From assembly GCA_008933995.1 (NCBI GenBank), contig WARS01000016.1:15876886-15940885 (forward strand): DNA of 64,000 nt. The letters are read 5' to 3'. Positions 39,931 to 52,600 of the stretch are shown here, piece by piece. How positions within the stretch are numbered: position 1 is the stretch's first letter; every line of letters starts with the position of its first letter. The stretch is from Datnioides undecimradiatus (Eukaryota; Chordata; Actinopteri; Lobotiformes; Datnioididae). A program made the position numbers and the translations under genes. The notes beneath the pieces were generated by a model that was given only the letters and a program-made list of their open reading frames with translations, did not search any database and was not told the origin of the DNA.

Positions 39931-41149
39931 AGGCTTATCTAACACCACCAAGCTGTTTAATCATCTCATATTGTTTTCAACTTTGAGTGTACAGACTTAG
40001 CTACTGACCCTTTACTCTCCAAGTGGAGTGACGCCAACCATGGCCAGAGCACTTTGGAGCAGTGCAGTATAACAATTCTTCATTCTTTATGTTTATTTCC
40101 GAAGGGTTTTCTGAAAGACAAAGAAAACAGTTTCTCCACAGTAAAATGATTATAAATTTGTTGGACCAATGTGTAATATTTCTGTAGCAAATGATTAAAT
40201 AACCATGATAGTCACCAGAGATCAAGAAACATACTCAGTTCAGTAGGCACTTCTTAACCAAAACTACAGCTGATATAAAATCTAAATTAAATTACCAAAC
40301 AGACATTTCACAATCTATTAAAGAAGACATTTGTTTTTTTACAATCACATGCAATAAATATTAAATATATACATTTTTTTGCTGAAGGTTGATGGATTTT
40401 ATTGTGGTGTGCATAACACAAAGCACATATACAGTACCACTGGATCTGAAACTAAATAGCTTGCAATGTTGGTCTACATACAATACATACATAATAAACA
40501 AGCAATGCTACAATAAAAACACTATTAAAACTGCACACTAGGAATCTGTGTAATTAGGCATTTATAAATTAGCTAGTTTGATAAAATGATCCAAATATGA
40601 GTTTGTAAAAAATGCAGTTATAATACCTTAAAGGTGATAATGACAATTTAACAAGTTTTGTTATTGTAAGAGGAGCCTTCATTGCATCAGACCTGTTTAG
40701 ATAAATGTGTTCATCTTGAACCATCCAAATCCAGCAGGATTTAGGAAAAGTACAACATAACAAGGAAAAAGAATTTGTTCCTCAGTTTCAAGTTGTGTAT
40801 TCAAGAGGCAGCATGTCGTTTAATGTTTCACTTCATATAACTGCAGGGGGCTGTACTCCACGGAGGTCTCTATTCAAGACTAAAATATTAAATTAGGGAG
40901 TGCTGATGTTCCCTTGTTATATTAGCTTTACTAGAACAACTATAGTCCTCTGCTGCTTTAGACTGAGCAGCTGGGGGATTGAGAGCCTCGTTCACAGTCA
41001 ACTCATTATTGATTCCGTAGTAATAGTCTAATAGTAGCTGAAGCATCAGGCTGAAATCGCCCTGTCTGTTTTATACAGTATGTCTCTGCAGGTGTGTGAT
41101 CCCACTGTTTCCACCGAGTGTGTCACTAAAGTGTGTTTATGCTTATCAG

Positions 41150-41273
41150 GCTGGAGTCCCCGACTCGGACCCTGACTCTAGAAGCCCCCAGAGGTGTGGA
41201 GGTCAACGCTGGAGTGGGAGACTTTACAGCATCCTGTAGGAAAGACCTCCTCCTGCAGTCCTCAGAAGGAGAG
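41150..41273 (+). CDS. sgcz: Zeta-sarcoglycan, penultimate coding exon
   Basis: This exon encodes the next part of the ectodomain. It follows acceptor TGCTTATCAG and precedes donor GTGAGCATG. One base completes the lysine codon and 41 codons follow, so it ends in phase 0. The peptide opens LESPTRTLTLEAPRGVEV and ends LLLQSSEGE. LESPTRSL.MEAPRGV is the family hallmark. The segment GDFTASCRKDL corresponds to GDFKATCRKEL in zeta-sarcoglycan as I recall it, whereas delta has GNMEATCRTEL and gamma lacks the cysteine. This is the strongest internal evidence for sgcz rather than sgcg or sgcd. The upstream pyrimidine tract is weaker than at the other acceptors. Confidence 0.95.
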
Positions 41274-41528
41274 GTGAGCATGTTATCATCTGTTCTTTTT
41301 CATCTTTCTCAGTGAAAGTGTGTGTCAAAGTGTGTGCGAGAGAGTGCGTGTGTTTGTGTGTGTGTATCAAAACGTCTGTGCCAATGAAGATATCAGTATG
41401 TTTTTGGATGTCTTTTGTATGTTCATGTATGTGTCCCGTGGTGTGTGTGGGTATTTGTTTGTGAGAGAAACAGACAAAAATAGCAATGTCCATGTGTGAA
41501 TGCAAGGGCCAACACAAAGTAGCAAAAC

Positions 41529-41533
<5 letters not shown>

Positions 41534-41562
<29 letters not shown>
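41534..41562. repeat. (TG)n microsatellite
   Basis: About fourteen TG units shortly after the penultimate exon, within a wider GT-rich region that starts near 41315. Confidence 0.95.
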
Positions 41563-41566
<4 letters not shown>

Positions 41567-41884
41567 CTCTTTGGACTCTGTGGCACTCTATAGTGTTGGG
41601 CCCGCTTCATTAAAGTACCTTATTAGGCTAATGAGCGTCATCAATCCAGGCGACCTTGTCCTCCTTTTCTCCCCTCCTCCTCTCATCCCTCCTTTCTTCC
41701 CCTCTTCTGTTTGGGAGAAGTGACTTCATTAAAGCTGGTTTGATGAGGTTCCCTGTCAGTTGCTGCAGACTCCATGTGTGTTTTTTTATGTGTGTGTATC
41801 ATTGTTAGCCTGCTATCTCACTGTCAAGCTCTTTGCATAGCAGCCTGCCACGTTGTGTGAGCAGCGAGGCAGACTTAGCCATTA

Positions 41885-41886
<2 letters not shown>

Positions 41887-41920
<34 letters not shown>
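41887..41920. repeat. (TG)n microsatellite, inverted partner downstream
   Basis: Seventeen TG units. A (CA)n tract at 42061-42078 lies about 140 bp downstream in the opposite sense, so the two tracts could pair in the intronic transcript. Confidence 0.95.
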
Positions 41921-41921
<1 letters not shown>

Positions 41922-42060
41922 ATCTGTCTTTGTGTACGTGACTGACAATGACAGTGAGTGCGACGAACAAGAGGGGGCCATTCTTCTGTTAATTACTGAG
42001 TTAATGACACACTATGCTCCAGCGGACATGCAACATGGCAGGATGATACACACACCCTCC

Positions 42061-42078
42061 CACACACACACACACACA
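42061..42078. repeat. (CA)n microsatellite
   Basis: Nine CA units, complementary to the (TG)n tract at 41887-41920. Confidence 0.9.
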
Positions 42079-42229
42079 GTCTTCTATCACAAATACACAC
42101 AGATGCACCAGATATCCCACATACACACACGCACAAACACACAGACAGCAGAAGTCTGTGAAAACAACAGTAAAAGTTTGATGCTCCTCTTCTAAACTCA
42201 TTTTCATTTCTTCTCCTATATGAAACTCT

Positions 42230-42259
42230 CTTCTTCTTCTTCTTCTTCTTCTTCTTCTT
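42230..42259. repeat. (CTT)n microsatellite
   Basis: Ten uninterrupted CTT units inside a pyrimidine-rich stretch that extends to about 42300. Confidence 0.95.
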
Positions 42260-45200
42260 TCTCCCTCCGTCCTTCTTCTTCCCTCTCATCTCCTTATCTT
42301 GTTTCTGTCCACTGAGCCTTACTTTTGAAAAGTTGACAACTCCTTGCTTATGACCAGACACTCGAAGGTCTGAGTTAAATTAAGCACCCAGAGGTCACCA
42401 AACTCTTGGGGCAGTTTTTGCGTATGGATAACAAAATAATAAGGGAAAATGTCAGCTGTATAGAATAGATGGTGGACCTCAAATATATAAATAACATTCA
42501 TAGTCGAGCAGCCTGGCGTAGAGTGTTTCAGCTGTTTTGAGGAGTGTAGAGAACATAGAGAAGTTTGATTAATATGAACATAATGAAATACGGGACATAA
42601 AGTAATGGCCTTATCATATTATCTGACACTTACTGTTCACTGGGGTCTGTAAACATTGTTAGGTGTGTAAGTCTAAGCCAATGTTAGATGACCAACCAAT
42701 GTGTCATGAAGCACTGGTAGATAAACATTGTAAAACTAGTAAAAAAAATATAAACCTATTTTACATTGCACAATTGTTCTTGTTTACTTTTATTCCATAT
42801 TATTTAAAATCCAATTAGCTGTCCAAACCTGCAGACTCCAGTAGCTGCAGAAACAAAATGAGATACCAATAATGTGTCAGGTGGGCTGATGGATTTTTGA
42901 CTGAGCTACAATGGATCAGTCAAAGTAAATTAAATGTAGCTCCAATCCAAGCAGTCCATCAAAGACTGCCAAAAGGCGATGGCAAGGGGTATTAATCTAT
43001 TAATTTGAGTCATTTTGAGAGATTTGACTCCTGCTCATTGAAACTTATAATTTAAAGGAACTGATTACTTTTTTGTGAGTTTATCCTCTGATAACACCTT
43101 CTGTGGTAACCATTGCAGAATAACTGGACGAGTAGTTGGATAGGAGGTCAAAGAGAGTCTAGAAGCATTTTAGGAGACATTTTAGTCGCAAATGTGCGCA
43201 GGTCTGATGCCATTTTTTTGTCCTGTTCTTTTTGGTCTATGTCACTCTCTCCTCTGATGGAGGGCAGACTTCCAATAACCTGCTCAGCAGTGCACATGAC
43301 ATGTTAAAGTGTGTCCTTGAGTCAAGCACAGTAGGTGCCAGAGAGAGCCCAGGCTGTAATAATTAATGTTGCTGATTGTGCCCATGGCACCTTCTTCTTA
43401 CAGTGTGGCATTTGCATCTAATGTATTGTTAAGACTTTTTGGAAAAAAAAAAAAATTATAAGGCTTCTTGCATCTTATTTAAACTTCACCTCTACCTCTT
43501 ACCATGGCCCTTTTCTCTTACATTTCTTTATTTCCTCTCTTCTTTTCTCTGCCGTGTTCCCAGTCTTCACATTTCCACTGTCCTCCTTTCTGTTATCCAC
43601 CCTTTGTTTTTTTTGTTTTTTTCCCCTTAACTTTCCCCTTCTATATCTTCTTCTCATCCTCCTCCACCTCCCTCCTCTCCTTCTCAGCCTTTCAGTCCTT
43701 CATCTCTAAGTAACCCAGCCTATCTAATTAACTTTCCACTGCCAGGGTTATACATCACTGTGGCTGTCACTTCCCAGGGAAAGGGAGGGGGATTATAATT
43801 TTTTTTTCTTTTCAGTCATCTCTTTCTTTCTCTCTGTTTCATGTACTCTTTTGTCTCTTTCTGTCCTTTGTTCATCCATTATCTCTCTCTCTCTGTCTCT
43901 CTCCATGTCTCTCCCTCTCTCTGTCATCCCTGCATAAATAGATGTCTTCCTATTGATGGTGAACAAAAGTAAGAAGTAGCATGTAACAAGAATTATGGTG
44001 TGGGCCTTTGGCTTGAGAAAATGACAGACCAACCTTGTCACCCTTTACTGTGGCACTTTTTTGCCACATTTGAAAAAAAAATAAAACAAAACTCAGTACT
44101 AAGATACAGTTTTTTTACAGTTAATGCTGTAAATAAAAATGTTACATAAATACATAAAAAAGAAAAAGAAAAAAGGTTATGCTCATAAAGAAGATAGTCA
44201 CTAGAATAAAACCTCTTTTGGGGCAAAGGAAAGAAAAAAGATACTATTATTCTGTGATGGAAAAATAATGTGAATCACATCTTTTTGGTTTATTCTCTCT
44301 TTGTATTAATTTTTCAGGCACATTTTTTCCAACAAACCTACGTAGCAAATAGGATGTGTTTGCTTATGACTCTGTCATGCTCAATTCAAAATTATGATGA
44401 ATGGCAAAATGAGCCTGGCAAAGCTCAGTTATGAGATTTGTCTGAGCTAATTTTCAGCTTTGCTTTGGCAGGAAAAGGCACCTTTTAACAGATGATCAAA
44501 CTACAGTCGATGCATTTTACACACCATGTCTAGTTCAGTCACTGGATTGGATTAACATCTGCTCCACTTTCTGATTTGAAGCAGCCGCAGTTTAAACTCT
44601 GTGTTATACACCTATACAGTTGTCTCTATTTGGGTTTATATGACTAAATTATTTTTTTTCTTTTTCAGCAGTACAGCACTCATCATTTATAATAATGACG
44701 CCATATCAGCTCAAAAGCTCAACCAAGTGAGTCAACAGGGTCATATGCCTATTCATATGATTTTGATTTAAAAATGGTATATATTTTAAAAATCTTATTA
44801 TCACTGCCAGCTGTCAACCTAAATATTTAAAACTCTTTCATATTTTGTTTGAATGAGGGGGTTTTAATTTAAACAAATCTCTGTCTTACACTTTAACTGT
44901 GAACTTGTTCTTCTACTTGTTCAGGTCCATATCCGGACAATTGTTGCACTGTAAAAATTTAAAGTACAGCCATTTGTAAAACTGAAGATAGAAAGGCAAA
45001 GACAACCAGATAGGTAAAGAGACAGACCAATACAAACAGGCCTGAGGAAACAGGAGGGGAATCAACCTGAAGGGCAGATAAATCAGTTCAGCAAATAGAA
45101 GCTGGCATACAGGCAAAAGAGTACCCACGACAGCCAGATATACTGTAGGACATTACAAACATTGTATTATGTTTCTGATTTCTCTCATCTGTCTGCACAC

Positions 45201-45634
45201 CCAAGCTCTGTGCTGGCTCTTCTCAAGAGAAGAGATCACACCATACCCATAAACCATTTTATGACAGTTGTACCCAATGACGCAATGTCTCGCACTGTCT
45301 CCTGATCAGGCAATCCATTTTATAAGAGTCTATTTTATATGAGGACGTGTGTTATCCTTGAGCTTGGAGGCACACATTTGATTGCCACCGAGGTGACAGA
45401 TTCAACTCGACAGCAATTGTTCGGACATTTATGAAAATTATTATAATAATCTGTGACATTTTCATGTAAATTTTTTTACATATAATTTTGATACCCTCCC
45501 ACTGCTCGATCATACGCGTCCCTGGTTCATTACATACAGGGAACTTTTTCATTTCAAATCTCCTCCTGCAGCTGTTCCCTCTGCCCAACCCATCCATCTG
45601 CATGGCCCTTGCAGGCATAAGGATTTGTCCACAC

Positions 45635-45725
45635 CATTGGTTTCCAACCTAGGTGTCAGGACCCCCAAAGGATCCCTAATTTCCAGGCATCTACAGATGA
45701 TTGTGGAGGGACAAAAATATTTTAA
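45635..45725 (+). repeat. hAT-like interspersed repeat end
   Basis: CATTGGTTTCCAACCTAGG followed by TGTCAGGACCCCCAAAGG resembles the CAGTGGTTCCCAACCT...GGGACCCCCAAAGGG text of a common fish repeat of probable hAT origin. The right boundary is unclear. Confidence 0.5.
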
Positions 45726-48700
45726 ACTGTCAAAAGTTGTTTTTTATATTACATAGTCTGTTTCAGAGATTTACATTATGAGATCTCATTTACTGTTTTT
45801 CTGCATGTCAAAGTGTGCATGCACCTCTGATTGGATTGTTTGGACACGCAACAACTATGGCACGGGTCATGAGTTAATGTTGCAGTGCTGCTGGGTGTAG
45901 GTGGGATGTAAACCAACACCAATTTGAATATCTACTGCTGGTCAAGACTATAACTTAGATAGTTAAGAAAACTAACCCACAGTATACATATTGTGTAGAC
46001 CTGTATAAATCACATGTCACTTTTACATCACTGCATTATTCACTACACAATTAATTGTAATTTCTAATGCTTCTTTGTTCTTTGTTTTTTTTTACTGCAG
46101 CATCTATTACCTGTAATAATTTCAGCCTGATTGATCATCCTACAGTCTAGAATATGCTCCTGCTCACCCAAACAGCTCGAGTTGATTGTTAATAATGTTT
46201 TCAGTGGCTGCTGTCAAAGATGACACCAGAGGCTTATTTGAACTGTCCATTGAGGCTTACCATTGTTGAGCAACTTAAGGCTGTGCAGGATTGCCACTGC
46301 AAACTGTTAAGTTATTGCTGTATTTCCCATATTTTTGAAAAGTGACCAAGACACTAACAAATAACATTTCCAAGGAAAAAAGAAGGTACGCATCCTTCTC
46401 TGCAGGCTTTAAAATTTTGGCTACACAAATTAAAAATGTTAAAGGGCAATTTGATTGTATGTTAAACTCAGAGGTCATGTTAAAATCATGTGATCATTTG
46501 GTTTTTTGGGGCTAAAATTTATTTTTGTATTTTTTGATCTCTTAAAAATTAAAAAAAGAAAAAGAAGAAAAATGTAGAAACTTTAGAAATGGTCTATAAA
46601 AAGTGCTACTCAGCACAGCAGTGAACACTCAAAGTTAAGATCTCTTGGTGTTTAACATTTGGTGGCACTACCACAAGGCCACGTGGTCATAAAAGACCAT
46701 TACTGCATTTATTTGTAGCATGTCACCTAAAGCATCTCACCCACAGTGTACAAGGGAAGTATCACCTCTCTATCTGCCAACCTAGCCCAAAAAACCCCTA
46801 CATACTTCCCTAAAAAGAACAGCTTATCCAAATAGCATTTCTTTTCATCCATTCTCATACAAGCTTTCCCCGACCGCTGACACCATCAAATGAACAGAAG
46901 AGAGCGGATGAAGGGAGGATAGAGGGAGGATCGGATGAGTAGGAGGTGGAGGAGGATGGCAGAAAATAGATGTTTCTGTCGATTTTGCAGGAGAAAATAA
47001 AGGCGTGCGGGACAGCGCGGCTTAAAGCCAAATCAATGTTGTCAGCAGCTGGCACTTAAGAAGGGGCCATTAAAGTTTAAAAAGTTTGGAAAGCAGCGCT
47101 GGAATTAGGGCCAAATGGGTTAGAGGTAGGGGAGCGCTGGCTTCCATTAAAATCAAAGCCAACGAGAGCTGACAGATCCTCTCAGGATTCCTGCAGTCCT
47201 CCCTCTCTCTCTCTCTCCGTCTCTCTCCATCTCCATCTCTCTATCCTAGGTTCTTTTCACTCTTTCTTTCTTGTCCATCCATTTTCTTCACTTTTCATGC
47301 CTGCTTTCCCGTTGCCTCTGTACCTGTCTGTTTGTCGATTATTTTTACTTTTACTTTTCATCAATCTATCCTGTCTCATCATGTATGCTTTTATGCACCC
47401 ATGGCTTTTTACTTCAACTTTTGTTAATCACTCCTGCCCATCCTTCTTCTGTCTTTAGCTTGGCAAAGTTGTTTTGCCTCACTCACCATTCATTTTAACA
47501 GACAACTCCATAGAGAATAGATCTGCCCGCAAACTGAAACATGGAGTCTACATTTGGAGAATCAGTCAAGTTTTTAAACACTCCAAGTTGTCAGCTATGG
47601 AAATTCATGGAAATTTGTCAGTTGCCCAAGTCTCTAAAGTTTTCACTTTTGGGTCTGAGTATATGTTGATTTATAGCCTAATTATTAAACAGGGTCCTTA
47701 TCATAGGGTTAATAGTCAAATCCTTCCTTATAACACTTAGTGTCAGCAAGGCAACATTTTCAGTCAAGCAGAAAGGTCCACTGCAATGGGATCCACAAGA
47801 GCACCAATTAGTGTGCAAAATGGTTACATTTTTGGGTTAACTGTTTGCTGAGAAGCAGACAGCACAAAAATTTTCTCTTGGGGGTGCTACTACAACACAC
47901 TCAACTAATGCCGTTTAAATACCCTTGAGTAGGACACACAAGTTCCAGCAGTGGTAGTATGTGGTTTTACTGGGAAGCCCCAGACATAAATCAGCCACTC
48001 ACTGATGACAGTGACATGTCTGGAGAAATTTTGATTGCAAACAGTGGCAAAATTCACTCCTTACAAAACATCCAACTAAAAGCATTTCTTTAGAGAGCAC
48101 ATTTTATTTTTTATCAAATGTAATGTGCTCTTTCTTAAATGCATATGCTCAGACTTCTTCATAATTTCAGTGGGTGTTGAACAACAACAACTAACAAGGC
48201 CCCGTTTTACATTGCATTGTCATGATGTTTCCAAAAGTATTTGCCTGCTTGTGAATGGAACATCAGGCGTAAAGGGTGGGCAAGTTTTAACCCTTAAACA
48301 CTGCACAAGTAACAGTAGAATTTCTTGTTCAGTAAGGTCAGAAGCAGGTAAGGGTCAAAACAGAACGACGATTGACTGTGGGTCAATCTGGGAAGAAAAA
48401 AGACAGGAAGAAGAGGAAGAAGGCTGGAAAGCTGGAGGCAAGAGCAACCACAGACGTTCTGACAGGGACTGAATGGGGATTGTGTGTTATAAGTAATGCC
48501 AAGCTGATTAGAGAAATGGGAAGCAGGTGAGTGAGTGGGCGGAAGGTCAGGGAGGAGAATGGCATCAAAGGGGTAATTGCTGGGCAGGAGGGAGTGGCAG
48601 GATGTGAAATGACAAGAAGAAATAGTGAATGGCAGAGTAAAGACATCAGGGAACAGAAAGCATGTTAGGAAATGGCTTAAGTTTTAAGTGTGGAGTTTGT

Positions 48701-49611
48701 TTTGATCACTGAAACATAAAATGCCCGTGTTGGAAATCTTGCAAGTAAAGAATAGTAAACAAAAAAAACATTTTAAAAAATATCATTCAAAATATGAACA
48801 ATTTGTGTCACATACAACACGTTTGTCATTAACTTGGACTTTTTTCAGACATGCATAGAAACCTTGAGTGATTCCGTGCATTCACAATATGCACAAAAGT
48901 AATAATTAGAGTTCACTTCGCTCTGCTGACTGCTGCAGGGTGAAATCGGGTTAACTACAAAAACTTTTAACAAAGTTAGGTTACCATGGAGTTTTATTGT
49001 TTGTTGACACAATGCCGGGGTTTATTAAGACGCTGTAGCCTGGAGGTGTTATTGGGCTGTTACACTGGGACTGGCTTTTTTTTTTCTTTTTTTTCGCTGC
49101 TTGTTGTTTTACCTGCGGGTAACACAGAATGGCGAGTGAATTAGAATGCTGGCAGGGGGTAACTCCCTGTCGTACACGCTGATGCTGCAGAGGTCTTGCA
49201 AATATATAAACACACACACATCCACAAAAACACACACAAAATACATAATAAGAAATATGCACACTCTAAACAAATAGATACAACTGCCTTGCCTTCTCAC
49301 ACCCCGGATGTATACACACATCCACATAACATCCAGCTATGTGCACACGTAACACACTCACAGCACACTGCCATGGCTGTCCCCTCCTCATGCAGTATCT
49401 AGATCCTGTTTTTTTATTTGTTTTCATCATCCAGCTCTAGCTCTTTGAGAGTCGGCATGTACGTGTGTGTGTGTATGTTCATAAATGAGAAATAACAGAT
49501 TAACAGATACCTGCCAATAGCTGGGAGGAGTGGATGTTTTTTGAAAGACATGATTAACGTCAGAAAATTCATTAGCCTATACTTCACACTGCCCAAGGCG
49601 ATCGTGATAGA

Positions 49612-49634
49612 TGTGTGTGTGTGTGTGTGTGTGT
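49612..49634. repeat. (TG)n microsatellite
   Basis: About eleven TG units, followed by TTTG-rich sequence. Confidence 0.93.
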
Positions 49635-52600
49635 TTGTTTGTGATTTTGTCGGTCTGATGTAACTCTGTCTCAGTCTTTCGAAGTGTGTGGGAGTTTTGT
49701 CTGTTTGTCTCTCCCTCTTATTTGCGTTGTCATAGCATGTGTGTTCATGTTATTCTGTAGCTGCGTTTAAGTGCATTTCTGTTGGAGACTCCTGCAGATT
49801 CCTGTCTACCTGCCTGCCTGTGTGTGTGTGTGTTTGGCGAGAGGGGGGGATATGGGTACAGTAGAGCAGACTGATATCGCTTTATGTCCCAGCTACATCT
49901 GGGTTACTACACTCACTCTCTCCAACCTCTGTCATTTAGTCCATTGTCAGCTCCCATTCCAGCGTCTGTCCATTCAACACGCCTAATGGTCTGTGTAATA
50001 CACTCAGATAGCTTCACAACCTCCCCCCTATTTGTGTTTTTAGAGTGTGTGTGTATGTGAAAGAGAGGCAGAGAAAGACAGAGAGTGAGCGTAGGGGGAG
50101 CAAGAGAAAGAAAGGAAAATGGGAGGCAAGGTGAACTGAGGCTAGGAGAACATACACAGGTTGAACTGTGTGTGTTTGTGTGTGCAGAGTACCGTGTGCT
50201 GTCGAGGTGGTGGTGAAATTGTCCTGTTATTGTCCTTTCAGCCTCACGCACCTCTACCATCACTCCCCCACTCCTCCATCTTCTCAGGCAGAGACTTTCT
50301 AGGTTGACACTTTCTAGTCCATTTTCGGCACCAGATCAGGACGATTTAAGCTGCGGTGGGTTTGGGCACAATTTTGAGCGACACAGGCTGCATTCTTTGT
50401 TAGGCAGTCAAACCGTCGAACCAACCTTAATGTGGTTTCATCACATTTGCAATCATGGCTTTGCTTAAAGAGCATTTAATCTCAGATCAGAGAAAGCCAT
50501 TCTAGTCACTTGGCATCCCAAGATTTAGCTTTCTTTGCTCATACACTCTTTGACATTTTTTGCTACATAAAAAATAAATAATAAATACTTTTCGTTGGGT
50601 AATGTACATGTCATTTTGAAGTGAGATGGGCATAGGAGATTTTGAACAAACTAATTATCAGACAGTTAAGGCACATGAGGTAAAGGAAGGGAAAAATTTA
50701 AGGCTGTGTAATAGCAAACACAGCAGACAGGCTTGAATCCAGTCGCTAGTTTTGTTTTGTTTTTAAATAAATCCAGGAAAACTCATGAGACACCTCAGGC
50801 ACAAACAACAGATTTCTTAATACATTAAAATATTAATATTTCATCCTGCATTTTAACTGCAGTTTACACAAGCATAAAGGATTTATCTTTGGTCACACCA
50901 AAAAGTGCTTGTGTCTCTATGTAGAACACAGTGTGAGCAGGTACTGAACTATGACCTGGTTGTACAGTGCTACTGATGGACATGTAAAGTAAAAAAAAAT
51001 ATGGCTAAAAGTTAGATGACAGTGATTATGTTGCAGCAAAAAATGCTAAAAATGAAACTGCAAAATTGCAGCATTTAAAAAACTTTTTGTCCTCTTTTTA
51101 TTTCATTTTACTTTCTCCTGCATTTCTGCTTCCTCCCTTCATCCTTCATTCCTCACATCTCTTCCTCTCTTGTCCTCCCAGAGAAGACTCCCTCCTCCTC
51201 TCTGTCTCCTCCTAAACACATTCATACACTCCCTTTTCCTCCTAAACTACTTCTCAACACACTCCGCTACACTTGTTCGTCCTCTTGATCTCCCCCCAAA
51301 GACACGTTAACCCTCTTATCTCCTCTGCTGTCTTTCTCCCCTTACCTCCCTCCTCCTTTCATCCCAGGAAAACCTCGTCCTTTCATCGCCTGGCTTTTGC
51401 AGCTCATTCGCCTCCCACCCTTTTCGCCTGTTCCTCAACTGTGCCAAAGGAAATCATCCATGAAAAATGTTTTGACCCACCATAATTGCCGCTTCCCGCA
51501 TGTTTCCCATCTCCTTGACGCCAGAGCCACGTGCTTGCTAAACCAATGTCAGAGAGAGATGGGCTCAGACACACATGCACTCATACTGTATGCACATACT
51601 CAGCCACCCACATAGACTTGTACATTTTGTGCTAATGCATGAGGGACTCACATGGAAACAGGCATATAAGACATAGCCAGACACACACCTTTTCTCAGCA
51701 TACATATATGCAGACAATCATAGTCTGCAGTGAGGTATTTGATATTTGAGAGTCTGTAGCGATTAGAAGTGGTTTCTTTTATTTTGCGTGCTACTGTTTG
51801 ACCATCAAAAATAGACAGTTGATAGATATCCCATGAAATTTCAGTCCACTACACAATCAAACTTTTTAGACTTCACCTAATTTGGTATGTATGCAATTAC
51901 CAGGTTTCTGGTACATCATATCAAATAATATCAGTGAGTATATTGATCTCATCTTTGTTTTTAGATTTTCATGTATTTAATTTATTAAATAAGTTATTTA
52001 GTTCTTTTGACTCTGACCAATGATTGCAGCACGGAGTGAGATCAATACATGCATATGTCGAGGAAGGCAAGGTCCAGATCATCCAAGTGTACAACAGACT
52101 GAAGGTTTAATAGATATATAAGAAAAAGATTAGATCTTAGATCTATATGAGCAGGATATAGAGAGATAACCTAGAAGAATTTGGGTGTGTATTGCTGTAA
52201 TTGTAATTATACAAACAAATGCACACACACATGTGCAGATACAAAGCAGACATGGTGCTGAATGTGTGTAGAGACAAAGCACTCATTCAGCATTCACTCC
52301 ATAGTACTTATTCCCATGACCACAGTGTATTCACAGACATATGTCCTTATGCACAGGCTCACTCTCAAGCACACGTTCACATGTACAGACCCTCACATAC
52401 TGATAACAACAGGCCGCCCTAATACTCACAGACACTTTCATTTGGGATGAATGTCAGCACTAATCCGACCTTAAGCTACAACAAATGACTTCCACTCCCC
52501 TATCCTCTATTTCCCTTTCCTCTTTCCATCCGTCCTTCCATCCATCCATTCGCTACCTCTCTACTTTCCCTTATTGCCTACTACCTAGCACCCATCCATT

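Larger units (their letters stand above)
16530..41149 (+). other. sgcz: sgcz intron, 24.6 kb
   Basis: A phase-2 intron from donor GTAAGTACT to acceptor TGCTTATCAG. It holds microsatellites, purine-rich tracts (about 18050-18350 and 19080-19380), fragments of interspersed repeats, and several stretches of ordinary complexity that could contain conserved non-coding elements. No exon of another gene is convincing on either strand. The longest open frames (32343-32843, 32854-33489) overlap repeat fragments or lack any recognisable domain, codon signature or context. Confidence 0.88.

Noticed and set aside
41224-41610. A 128-codon - strand open frame rich in His/Thr
   Set aside because: It is the antisense of a sgcz exon plus a (GT)n-rich intron start; the His/Thr runs are translated microsatellite.
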